Source: Thermoplasmata archaeon (GTDB taxonomy: Archaea > Thermoplasmatota > Thermoplasmata > Lutacidiplasmatales > UBA184). Taken from it: a DNA stretch of 10,854 bases. The notes below the pieces were generated by a model. It ran no database searches. It was not told the DNA's origin and saw only the letters and a list, made by a program, of their open reading frames with translations. The translations under genes were made by a program, and so were the position numbers. Positions 6,296 to 10,854 of the stretch are shown here, one piece after another (position 1 is the first letter of the stretch; every line of letters begins with the position of its first letter). The stretch lies in assembly GCA_030043855.1 (NCBI GenBank), contig JASHWW010000120.1, positions 1 through 10,854 of the forward strand, in the 5' to 3' direction.

Positions 6296-7210
6296 TCAGA
6301 GGATCGGAGGGGGCCGGGCTCCGTCGACGACCTCGAACGTGAGCTCGACCTCGGCGCCGGGTGCGGCGGGGAGGATCGGAGGGAAGGCATCCGGGGGAAC
6401 GGGAGCGGGGGGTGGGGTCCCGATCGGGACCTCGGGGAGCGTCACTTCGTTCATCGGGGTCGCCCGCGACGCCCGGTCGAGCCGCGCCGTCTCCAGGAGC
6501 GCCTCGGCGGGAACGAGGAAGGAGCGTTCGATGTGGTCTTCGATGACGTTCGCCCAGTGCTCGGAGATGCGGGCGAACGGCAGCCGGGCCTGCCCCTTGA
6601 CGAGGCTCTCGTTGTCGAGCGTCTGCAACGTCGCGTACCCCCGCTCGCGCTTCTCGACAAACGCGTCGACGAACGGCAGCCGCCCGATCGTCCGATCGGC
6701 CAGCGCCCGGCGATCCCCTTCGCAACGGAACGGCTTGACGACAAACGCACTGACCACCTCGGCGTTGCGGCTGGCCACTTCCAAGATGCACGGCAGCGCT
6801 CCGCTGCCCGCGCCGCCCCCGAGACTCCCCACGACAATCACGAACGTCGCGCCCTCGAAGATCCGTTCCAGGGCCGGGACCGCGGCTCGAGCCAGGACGC
6901 CGCCGGTCAGCGGCGACCCGCCGGTGTCGACCTCGGCACCGGAGTCCGGTCCCAGGTAGACGCGCCGGTCGAACTCGTCGTAGGCCTGGACCTTCGGGTC
7001 GCAGTTGATCGCGACCGTCTCGACATGTCGGAGATGGCGCTGGGCGACCTCGCGGACAATGCGGATCGCGCCACCGCCGACGGCGACGAGCACGATCCGG
7101 AGCTCTTGGCCGAGGCGCAGCCGGTCCTCCCAGCCGTCCTCGAACGCGCCGGCATCCACCGGCCGGGTCTCTCGTTCGCCGCTCGCTCGCTCTCCACCGT
7201 ATGCCGCCAC
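6296..7210 (-). CDS. Divergent FtsZ/tubulin-family protein lacking the T7 loop and C-terminal domain
   Basis: This encodes 304 residues from the GTG at 7210 (AGGGGGG lies 2-3 nt upstream); GTG 7159 is an alternative. An open extension to 7381 would overlap the upstream gene and is Arg/Ser-rich, so I reject it. FtsZ-like motifs in order: T1 loop VAVGGGAIRIV (42-52), VAINCDPKVQ (66-75), the T3-type VDTGGSPLTGG (94-104), tubulin signature GSLGGGAGSGALP (128-140, with Ala where FtsZ has Thr in GGGTGSG), VVKPFRCEGDRR (157-168, equal to the FtsZ KPF-x-x-EG-x-R block), and T6-like LDNESL (198-203). A probable H7 helix spans 209-230. After this, true FtsZ has an N-x-D-x-x-D T7 loop and a beta-rich C-terminal domain of over 100 residues. 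Here only about 65 residues follow, Pro-rich at 255-285. I predict GTP binding but not normal polymer-coupled hydrolysis. It lies 37 bp after the RHH gene on the same strand. Confidence 0.78.
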   Translation of the reverse strand: MAAYGGERASGERETRPVDAGAFEDGWEDRLRLGQELRIVLVAVGGGAIRIVREVAQRHLRHVETVAINCDPKVQAYDEFDRRVYLGPDSGAEVDTGGSPLTGGVLARAAVPALERIFEGATFVIVVGSLGGGAGSGALPCILEVASRNAEVVSAFVVKPFRCEGDRRALADRTIGRLPFVDAFVEKRERGYATLQTLDNESLVKGQARLPFARISEHWANVIEDHIERSFLVPAEALLETARLDRASRATPMNEVTLPEVPIGTPPPAPVPPDAFPPILPAAPGAEVELTFEVVDGARPPPIL

Positions 7211-7247
7211 AACCCCCCCTGGACCGGTTCGCTCGCTCCGCCCTCCG

Positions 7248-7748
7248 CTATCGACCGACGACCCCCCGCTTCTCGAGATCCTTGCCGGAATCGGCCAGGG
7301 CACCAACCTGGGTCCGGTTCGCGGCCGCCTCCCGCACCGCCTCGCGGGCTCGAAGGGCGAGCTCGTGGACCTTGAGCTCATACTCCCCGCGCCGCAACAG
7401 CGTGGCCAGGACGTCGCGCACGGAACTTCCGTTCGCGACGGTCTGGGCGTAGGCGACGATCTCGGCGTACTCCTCCGGTCGGAGTCGCACGGCGACCTCG
7501 ACGAGGCCGTCGGCGTCGACCGGGGGCGTGGGCGCGGCCGACATCGCTCGGACCCGCAGGAACGCGTGCAGCGCCGCCCGCATCAGCTCCGATCGGCTCG
7601 GGTAGTCACCGTTGGTGACGAACGAGTCGACCAGCTGGAGCTCCTTGCGGTTGCACCGTAGGGCGATGCGCGCATCCTCGGCGGGCTCCGGACGAGCTCC
7701 CGGCGCACGCGAGCGCGCGGATGGCTCGTTCGGGGCGTTGTCGAACAC
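7248..7748 (-). CDS. Tandem ribbon-helix-helix DNA-binding protein
   Basis: This encodes 166 residues from a GTG at 7748. The frame stays open to a TTG at 7787, but that would lie in the TATA box, so GTG 7748 is preferred. After a disordered Pro/Ala/Glu-rich start (2-24), residues 27-64 have RHH form: beta strand RIALRCN, helix KELQLVDSFVTNGDY, turn and second helix PSRSELMRAALHAFL. Residues 82-120 repeat the pattern: strand VEVAVRLR, helix PEEYAEIVAYAQTVANG, then SSVRDVLATLLRRG. RHH proteins bind DNA as dimers through a paired strand, so two modules in one chain could form an intramolecular dimer. The tail 121-166 is helical and charged. It is first in a probable two-gene unit with the FtsZ-like gene and divergent from a pilin. 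By analogy with haloarchaeal CdrS, an RHH regulator of ftsZ2, it may control its neighbour and itself. The second RHH module is inferred by eye. Confidence 0.75.
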   Translation of the reverse strand: MFDNAPNEPSARSRAPGARPEPAEDARIALRCNRKELQLVDSFVTNGDYPSRSELMRAALHAFLRVRAMSAAPTPPVDADGLVEVAVRLRPEEYAEIVAYAQTVANGSSVRDVLATLLRRGEYELKVHELALRAREAVREAAANRTQVGALADSGKDLEKRGVVGR

Positions 7749-7776
7749 AGTCAGGCAAGACGATGGAGATTTCTGA

Positions 7777-7784
7777 TACTTAAA
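7777..7784 (-). promoter_or_regulatory. TATA box of the RHH/FtsZ-like unit
   Basis: The minus strand reads TTTAAGTA within GTTTGTTTAAGTATCAG, the clearest AT-rich run here. Its centre is about 32 bp upstream of the GTG at 7748, predicting a leader of about 5-6 nt with no room for a Shine-Dalgarno. It supports the GTG start over the further-upstream TTG. Confidence 0.6.
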
Positions 7785-7800
7785 CAAACGGTCGTGCCAA

Positions 7801-7920
7801 GACGGAATTTCGAAGGGTCAGCGTCGGGCTCTACTTACTGTCGTGTCGAACGCGTATGCGTATGTGTCGAACGCGGTTCCGTCCCGCTCGGCGCTGAGTA
7901 TAACCGCCCCAAATTCCGTC
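7801..7920. repeat. 10-bp inverted repeat framing the operator-like region
   Basis: GACGGAATTT at 7801-7810 and its perfect reverse complement AAATTCCGTC at 7911-7920 enclose 100 bp that hold both GTGTCGAACGCG repeats and a TATA-like GTATAA. The arms do not extend further. A 10-bp match could arise by chance in a region this size, but the AT-rich arms in GC-rich DNA and their placement around other repeats make a regulatory role possible. Confidence 0.4.
7843..7875 (+). repeat. Two direct 12-bp repeats GTGTCGAACGCG, 21 bp apart
   Basis: Identical copies lie at 7843-7854 and 7864-7875. The 21-bp start-to-start spacing equals two helical turns, so proteins bound to them would sit on the same DNA face. 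GCGTATGCGTATG fills the gap. They lie about 60-100 bp upstream of the RHH-gene TATA on its minus-strand side. They are candidate operators for an RHH protein. Confidence 0.6.
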
Positions 7921-8036
7921 GCGCTGCGGGCTCGCGATCGCTCCGGAACTTGGCGCCCACCGACTCGGATCCGACGCGCGGATTGCGCACAGTTCGCCTC
8001 TCGCGCGCACGCGCGTCGCCTTCGCGCGCGGCTCGG

Positions 8037-8066
8037 GTACACCTCCGTACCAGAGCCGGAGTGTAC
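8037..8066 (+). other. Bulged hairpin in the intergenic region
   Basis: GTACAC (8037-8042) pairs with GTGTAC (8061-8066), and TCCG (8044-8047) pairs with CGGA (8057-8060). One bulged C (8043) and a 9-nt loop complete a 10-bp stem. It could be part of an RNA transcribed from the TATA-like GTATAA at 7898, or a protein-binding DNA site. There is no other support. Confidence 0.35.
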
Positions 8067-8167
8067 GGCCCAGGACGTGGGAGGGCGTGCGGGCTCCTGA
8101 CGTGCGGCGGTGTGGCATTATGCGTATTGATGTGTATATCGTTGAATGCCGATGTATGGTCCGTCTT

Positions 8168-8177
8168 ATGTCGACAT
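8168..8177. promoter_or_regulatory. Perfect palindrome ATGTCGACAT upstream of the pilin promoter
   Basis: This 10-bp palindrome ends 16 bp before the pilin TATA core. It shares TGTCGA with the repeated GTGTCGAACGCG sites near the RHH-gene promoter, so one regulator may bind on both sides of the spacer. It is at a position suited to an activator, or to a repressor competing with TBP/TFB. Confidence 0.4.
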
Positions 8178-8193
8178 GGTCGCCCTCGGGTTT

Positions 8194-8199
8194 CATATA
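8194..8199 (+). promoter_or_regulatory. TATA box of the small pilin gene
   Basis: CATATA within TTTCATATACC predicts transcription start near 8224. The leader would be about 35 nt, and it contains GGAGG (8244-8248), 10 nt before the ATG at 8259. This is the only gene in the window with both a good TATA and a strong Shine-Dalgarno, suggesting high expression. Confidence 0.6.
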
Positions 8200-8258
8200 C
8201 CGGTACCTGCGCATACCGACACCCGCGGGTCCTACGACCCATCGGAGGAAAGAAGCGA

Positions 8259-8867
8259 ATGAACGTCTGGGGAAAGAACGAGCGAAGCTGGAGAAAGGCG
8301 CGGAAGCGCGGAGTGTCGCCGATCATCGCGACGATTTTGCTCGTCGCGATCACCGTCGTGCTCGCCGCGGTTCTGTACGTCCTGATCTCCGGCCTGACGA
8401 AGGGCCCGGGCGGTACGACGCTCGGATCGGCGTTCGCGATGGGAGTTCCGTCCACGAACCCCCTCGTCGTGGGCGCGACCGGCGCGACCTACGCGGGCAG
8501 CGGCTGCGCGGCGACCCACTACTGCTACATCCTCACGATTGAGGAGGCCAACCCCGGCCTGACGCCGAGCTCGATGGACATGGTCATGAAGACCAGCACG
8601 GGCGCGACGTATGCCGTGACGGCCGCGGGCGGAGTCACCATCTACAATACGGTGACCGCCACGATCGTGACGCAGTGCACGGTCATCGCCGCGGGCGGTG
8701 CGCTCTCGGTGTCGACCTGGGGAACCGGCTCGACCACGCAGCTCTCGTCGACGATGGAGATCATCATCGACACGGGCAGCACGACGAGCCCCGCGGGCAC
8801 TGGCCTCGTGTTCACGGCCCTCGGCATTGGGTCGTACTCGGGGACGGTCTCGGTCAGCCTGCCGTAA
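8259..8867 (+). CDS. Archaeal type IV pilin (class III signal peptide)
   Basis: This encodes 202 residues from the ATG at 8259 with GGAGG at 8244-8248. The N-terminus is a class III signal: basic leader MNVWGKNERSWRKARKRG (1-18), predicted prepilin-peptidase cut after G18, then mature VSPIIATILLVAITVVLAAV (19-38) continuing to about residue 44. This is the hydrophobic helix that packs in the filament core and is close to the VSPVIGVILMVAITV form of archaeal pilins. The head (45-202) is rich in Gly, Ser, Thr, Ala and Val and probably all beta. It has three Cys (83, 89, 140), two of which could pair. It lacks obvious archaellin-specific features, and no archaellum or pilus motor genes are in the window, so an adhesion pilin is the better call. 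The frame is open upstream to 7794, but that part is not protein-like. Confidence 0.87.
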   Translation: MNVWGKNERSWRKARKRGVSPIIATILLVAITVVLAAVLYVLISGLTKGPGGTTLGSAFAMGVPSTNPLVVGATGATYAGSGCAATHYCYILTIEEANPGLTPSSMDMVMKTSTGATYAVTAAGGVTIYNTVTATIVTQCTVIAAGGALSVSTWGTGSTTQLSSTMEIIIDTGSTTSPAGTGLVFTALGIGSYSGTVSVSLP

Positions 8868-8902
8868 GGTACGGCCCACCACCGCTCGTCCAACCTCTTC
8901 CG

Positions 8903-8935
8903 GCCTCGCGCCGCCCCCTCCGGGGCGGCCGAGGC
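8903..8935 (+). terminator. GC-rich hairpin after the small pilin gene
   Basis: The outer arms GCCTC (8903-8907) and GAGGC (8931-8935) enclose a GCCGCCCC (8910-8917) / GGGGCGGC (8922-8929) stem with a 4-nt loop, 35 bp past the pilin stop. There is only a short T-poor tail (GGCTTGTT). Archaeal termination usually needs T-runs, so this may instead protect the 3' end of an abundant pilin mRNA. Confidence 0.45.
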
Positions 8936-8960
8936 GGCTTGTTCCGTTGGTGCGCTCTCT

Positions 8961-9007
8961 CCGTGCCGTCGCCACGGAGCAGAATCCGACTTCGGGGAGA
9001 ATTCTGC
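8961..9007 (+). other. Two further hairpins in the spacer between the pilin genes
   Basis: CCGTG (8961-8965) pairs with CACGG (8973-8977). GCAGAAT (8979-8985) pairs with ATTCTGC (9001-9007), with a small CCG/CGG stem in its loop. With the hairpin at 8903-8935, three adjacent stems fill the 265-bp spacer before the next promoter. This suggests a structured 3' untranslated region or a small RNA. No coding frame is convincing in this spacer. Confidence 0.35.
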
Positions 9008-9089
9008 GACCGAGCGACGCCCGTCTCGGGCGCGCCGAGGGCGCGAGGTTCGAACGCGCGGCGATCGCCGTCAGGAAGCGAAGGAACGT

Positions 9090-9097
9090 CTAAATAG
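9090..9097 (+). promoter_or_regulatory. TATA box of the large pilin-like gene
   Basis: CTAAATAG is centred about 39 bp before the ATG at 9133 and predicts a start near 9120 with a leader of about 12 nt. It indicates transcription independent of the small pilin gene. TCGAACGCG (9050-9058), shared with the repeats at 7843-7875, lies about 32 bp upstream, although the same 9-mer also occurs inside coding sequence (7140-7148). Confidence 0.55.
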
Positions 9098-9132
9098 CCC
9101 ACCCTCGCCTTTCTTCACCTCGGGGTCAGGGA

Positions 9133-10722
9133 ATGGAATCGGTCGGTAGGGGACCGACTGACCCGCGAGCGCGGCGCTCCGCCGGAACGTCCGTCGCCCG
9201 CGCGGGTCGTCGCCGAGGCCGCCGGCGCGGACGCCGGGCCGTCTCGGACGTCGTCGCCACGATCATTCTGCTCGCGCTGACCGTGACCCTCTTCGCGTCG
9301 ATCTTCGCGTTCGTCTCGTCGTTCCCGGCGCCGCCGGCCCAGAACACGAATCAGTTCCAGGCGTCGCTCGTCCGGTCGGCCAACGGGACGTACATCACCG
9401 GCATCACGATCCTTCACCTCGCCGGCCCGACCGTCCCGGCCAGCGTGCTCGTCTACTTCAAGTCGGCCAACTACCCGAACGCTCCGGAGTTCGCGAATCC
9501 GATTCCCGTCGGCTGGGGGATCGGGAACGCGAGCGGGTGGAATCTCGGGCAGACCTGGACCTGGAACTTCCCGACCCACACGCCGGACAAGCTCCCGGAC
9601 CAGATCACGATCTACGTCGTCTCCCCAACCCAGCTCTACTACAGCGTGATCTTGCCGGGCCAGCTGATCCAGGTCGGCCCGACGGTCGTCGACAGCGGCA
9701 CCACGCCCGCCAACCCCGGGATCGGGCAGACGTTCGTCGTCTGGGCGTCGATCTCGGGCACGGTCACGGCGGGATCCGTCTACGTGAATCTCGGCGGGGT
9801 GCCGGGGCTCTCCGGAACGAACCAGGCGATGACGTTGAACTCGCTGGGCCTCTGGCAGTACACCGTCCCGTCCGGTGGGACGACCGCGGCCGGGACCTAC
9901 TTCGCGTTCATCACCGCGGGCGGGGCCGGTCTCAACACGACGGCCGCCGTCACCGTCACGGTCGCTTCGACGGTCGTCTCCAGCGCCTCCCTCTCCGTCT
10001 CCGTCGTCCTCGTTCCGCAGCCGCCGACGCTCCCCGGAACGTCCGGGTACCTGGCCGCGGTCGTCACCTACACGGGATCGGTCTCCGGGGCGGCGCTGAC
10101 GGTCACCTTCTGGGCGAACCAGACCCCCGGTGGTCCGTGGAAGACGAATTCGACGCAGCTGGCGGGTCCGACGGGGCTGACCATCTCGGGTCCGACCTCC
10201 GTCACCGTCTACAGCACGACCCCGTCCACGCTCAGCGCCTGGTTGCTCAACTCCACGGTCGTGATCCGGGCCTCGGCGACCGTCGCGGGGGTCGGGTCGG
10301 CGCAGGGGTCCACCACGTTCGGGACGGCGAACCTGATCCAGGGGATCGTCTTCTCGACGTCGACGAGCTTCACGCACAACGGTGCAACCGGCGGCTGCAA
10401 GACGACCGGCTCTCCCCTCTGCCCGTTCCTGAACGTCACGGTCTGGGACAACTGGACCGCGACCGGCGCGCCCGCCTCGATCTCGGTGTCGGGCACGGTG
10501 ACCGCGAACAACTCCGCGGGGACGAAGCAGTACACCTACACGATCGGCGCGACGACGGTTACCTCGGGGAGCTCGACCACGGTCGATCCGGTGGGCACCA
10601 AGACTCGCTGGGCTCCGACGGTGGCGGGGCCAACCTACACACTGTCAGTCTGGCTTAAGGTGACGAACGGCGGTGTCGTGATCGGCTACATCTACGACAC
10701 GTTCGTCGTAACGGTCTCGTAA
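9133..10722 (+). CDS. Large pilin-like surface protein with Ig-like repeats
   Basis: This encodes 529 residues from the ATG at 9133 to a TAA. The leader (1-36) is unusually long and arginine-rich (GRRRGRRRGRRA at 25-36). It is followed by a pilin-type helix VSDVVATIILLALTVTLFAS (37-56), running to about 62, with a predicted cut after A36 (Ala instead of Gly). The rest is an all-beta ectodomain: a first domain about 65-180, an Ig/PKD-like domain about 183-278 (GPTVVDSGTTPANPGIGQTF at 182-201, then GLWQYTVPSG and AGTYFAFITAGG), then about 280-400 and 400-529. Only two Cys (422, 430) are present, likely paired. Nine N-X-S/T sequons (N84, 132, 268, 329, 339, 373, 434, 440, 459) suggest heavy N-glycosylation. 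It is longer than ordinary pilins (100-200 residues), so a minor or tip adhesin, or a membrane-anchored surface protein, is more likely than a major subunit. Confidence 0.83.
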   Translation: MESVGRGPTDPRARRSAGTSVARAGRRRGRRRGRRAVSDVVATIILLALTVTLFASIFAFVSSFPAPPAQNTNQFQASLVRSANGTYITGITILHLAGPTVPASVLVYFKSANYPNAPEFANPIPVGWGIGNASGWNLGQTWTWNFPTHTPDKLPDQITIYVVSPTQLYYSVILPGQLIQVGPTVVDSGTTPANPGIGQTFVVWASISGTVTAGSVYVNLGGVPGLSGTNQAMTLNSLGLWQYTVPSGGTTAAGTYFAFITAGGAGLNTTAAVTVTVASTVVSSASLSVSVVLVPQPPTLPGTSGYLAAVVTYTGSVSGAALTVTFWANQTPGGPWKTNSTQLAGPTGLTISGPTSVTVYSTTPSTLSAWLLNSTVVIRASATVAGVGSAQGSTTFGTANLIQGIVFSTSTSFTHNGATGGCKTTGSPLCPFLNVTVWDNWTATGAPASISVSGTVTANNSAGTKQYTYTIGATTVTSGSSTTVDPVGTKTRWAPTVAGPTYTLSVWLKVTNGGVVIGYIYDTFVVTVS

Positions 10723-10733
10723 CCGGGCCCGGG
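10723..10733. terminator. GC palindrome between convergent genes
   Basis: CCGGGCCCGG (10723-10732) starts directly after the large pilin stop codon, in the 31-bp gap to the convergent zinc-ribbon gene. It is a possible transcript-end structure but has no T-tract. The support is weak. Confidence 0.2.
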
Positions 10734-10753
10734 CGACCCGCGCGACGGTCGGA

Positions 10754-10854
10754 TCAGCTGGCCGACAGCTTGGCCCCGCACTTCCAACACGTCGTCTCGT
10801 TCGCGTAGACGACCGCCTGGCAGTTCGGGCAGTTCCGTTCCTGCGAGGCCGGGG
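10754..10854 (-). CDS. Zinc-ribbon protein, C-terminal fragment
   Basis: The minus strand is open from the window edge to a TGA at 10754-10756, showing the last 32 residues. They contain CPNC (residues 8-11 of the visible part) and CWKC (22-25), spaced ten residues apart, followed by GAKLSAS at the end. This is a four-Cys zinc ribbon of the kind found at the termini of many archaeal regulatory or membrane proteins. The main part of the protein is outside the window, so no function can be given. Confidence 0.75.
   Translation of the reverse strand, partial: PASQERNCPNCQAVVYANETTCWKCGAKLSAS

Larger units (their letters stand above)
7749..8258. promoter_or_regulatory. 510-bp divergent intergenic region with repeated operator-like motifs
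   Basis: No convincing gene lies here; the short open frames are Arg/Ser-rich and antisense to each other. It contains, left to right: the RHH-gene TATA (7777-7784); GACGGAATTT (7801-7810) and its exact inverse AAATTCCGTC (7911-7920); two GTGTCGAACGCG repeats (7843-7854, 7864-7875); a second TATA-like GTATAA (7898-7903, + strand); the palindrome TCGGATCCGA (7965-7974); a CG-alternating tract (8002-8015); a hairpin (8037-8066); an AT-richer patch with TGCGTAT/TGTGTAT repeats inside a GGCATT/AATGCC inverted repeat (8114-8150); the palindrome ATGTCGACAT (8168-8177); and the pilin TATA (8194-8199). This is far longer than any other spacer in the window, so it is likely to be a control region, or to encode a small RNA from the 7898 TATA. 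Confidence 0.6.

Noticed and set aside
7211..7381. N-terminal extension of the FtsZ-like protein to 7381
   Set aside because: It overlaps 134 bp of the RHH gene and reads as an Arg/Ser/Pro-rich shadow. GTG 7210 follows a purine-rich AGGGGGG.
8002..8030. Alternating CG tracts that could form Z-DNA
   Set aside because: 14-bp alternation is expected now and then in DNA of this GC content; there is no other sign of function.
7843..8100. 85-codon + strand frame in the RHH-pilin spacer
   Set aside because: No ribosome-binding site, Arg-rich and without pattern, and it crosses repeats and palindromes. It is best treated as non-coding.
9041..9060. GGTTCGAACGC resembling a tRNA T-loop
   Set aside because: The flanking bases do not form the required T-stem with C61, and no acceptor, D or anticodon arms can be drawn around it.
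9115..10377. 420-codon minus-strand frame opposite the large pilin-like gene
   Set aside because: Its composition (Arg/Asp/Gly/Pro) is that of a GC shadow frame, while the + frame has a pilin signal and beta-rich repeats.
1..10854. CRISPR arrays, insertion sequences, integrase or attachment sites
   Set aside because: No regularly spaced repeats, terminal inverted repeats next to a transposase, or recombinase genes are visible anywhere in the window.

Overview
The window is GC-rich, densely coding archaeal DNA. Evidence for an archaeon: the C-terminus of an archaeal/eukaryotic-type DNA primase small subunit, a FEN1/XPG-family flap endonuclease with a PCNA-binding tail, an archaeal-type riboflavin-pathway reductase, a PAC2-family proteasome chaperone homologue, two proteins with archaeal class III (pilin/archaellin) signal peptides, and TATA-like boxes roughly 25-40 bp before several starts. 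The gene complement and style (bifunctional FTCD, FtsZ-family protein, heavily glycosylatable Ser/Thr-rich pilins, very high GC, many GTG starts) would fit a Thermoplasmatota lineage. That placement is an inference and cannot be proved from this window.

Layout. 1-447 (+) is the 3' end of priS. It converges on and overlaps a minus-strand run that reads, in transcription order, fen (5107-4073), ftcD (4076-2601), arfC (2593-1883), a four-TM membrane protein (1837-1457) and an FAH-family hydrolase (1387-380). The first three are tightly packed (GTGA overlap, then a 7-nt gap). The last two have small gaps holding TATA-like boxes, so they may also be transcribed alone. fen is divergent from a PAC2-family gene (5218-6024, +), whose product ends in Met-Tyr-Arg, a match to the HbYX proteasome-docking motif. 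A 55-residue membrane protein (6211-6044, -) faces it. It is too short for usual ORF cut-offs and has a TATA box placed as expected for a leaderless mRNA.

The second half holds a two-gene minus-strand unit: a protein with two apparent ribbon-helix-helix modules (7748-7248), followed by a divergent FtsZ/tubulin-family protein (7210-6296). The latter keeps most GTP-binding loops but lacks the recognisable T7 (catalytic) loop and C-terminal domain of true FtsZ. It is divergent from a small pilin (8259-8867, +) across a 510-bp intergenic region. That region carries repeated TGTCGAAC boxes at helical-turn spacing, a 10-bp inverted repeat, other operator-like palindromes and a hairpin. A second, much larger pilin-like surface protein (9133-10722, +) follows with its own promoter, and a zinc-ribbon protein (10754-10854, -) runs off the right end.

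How it fits together: the left half is housekeeping (replication, folate/one-carbon, riboflavin/F420 precursor and small-acid metabolism). The right half looks like a cell-surface and cell-shape locus in which a small DNA-binding protein may regulate itself, an FtsZ paralogue and possibly the adjacent pilins. The RHH-FtsZ pairing recalls the haloarchaeal CdrS-FtsZ2 regulatory link, but the FtsZ-like protein here is truncated. This is the most likely undescribed system in the window.
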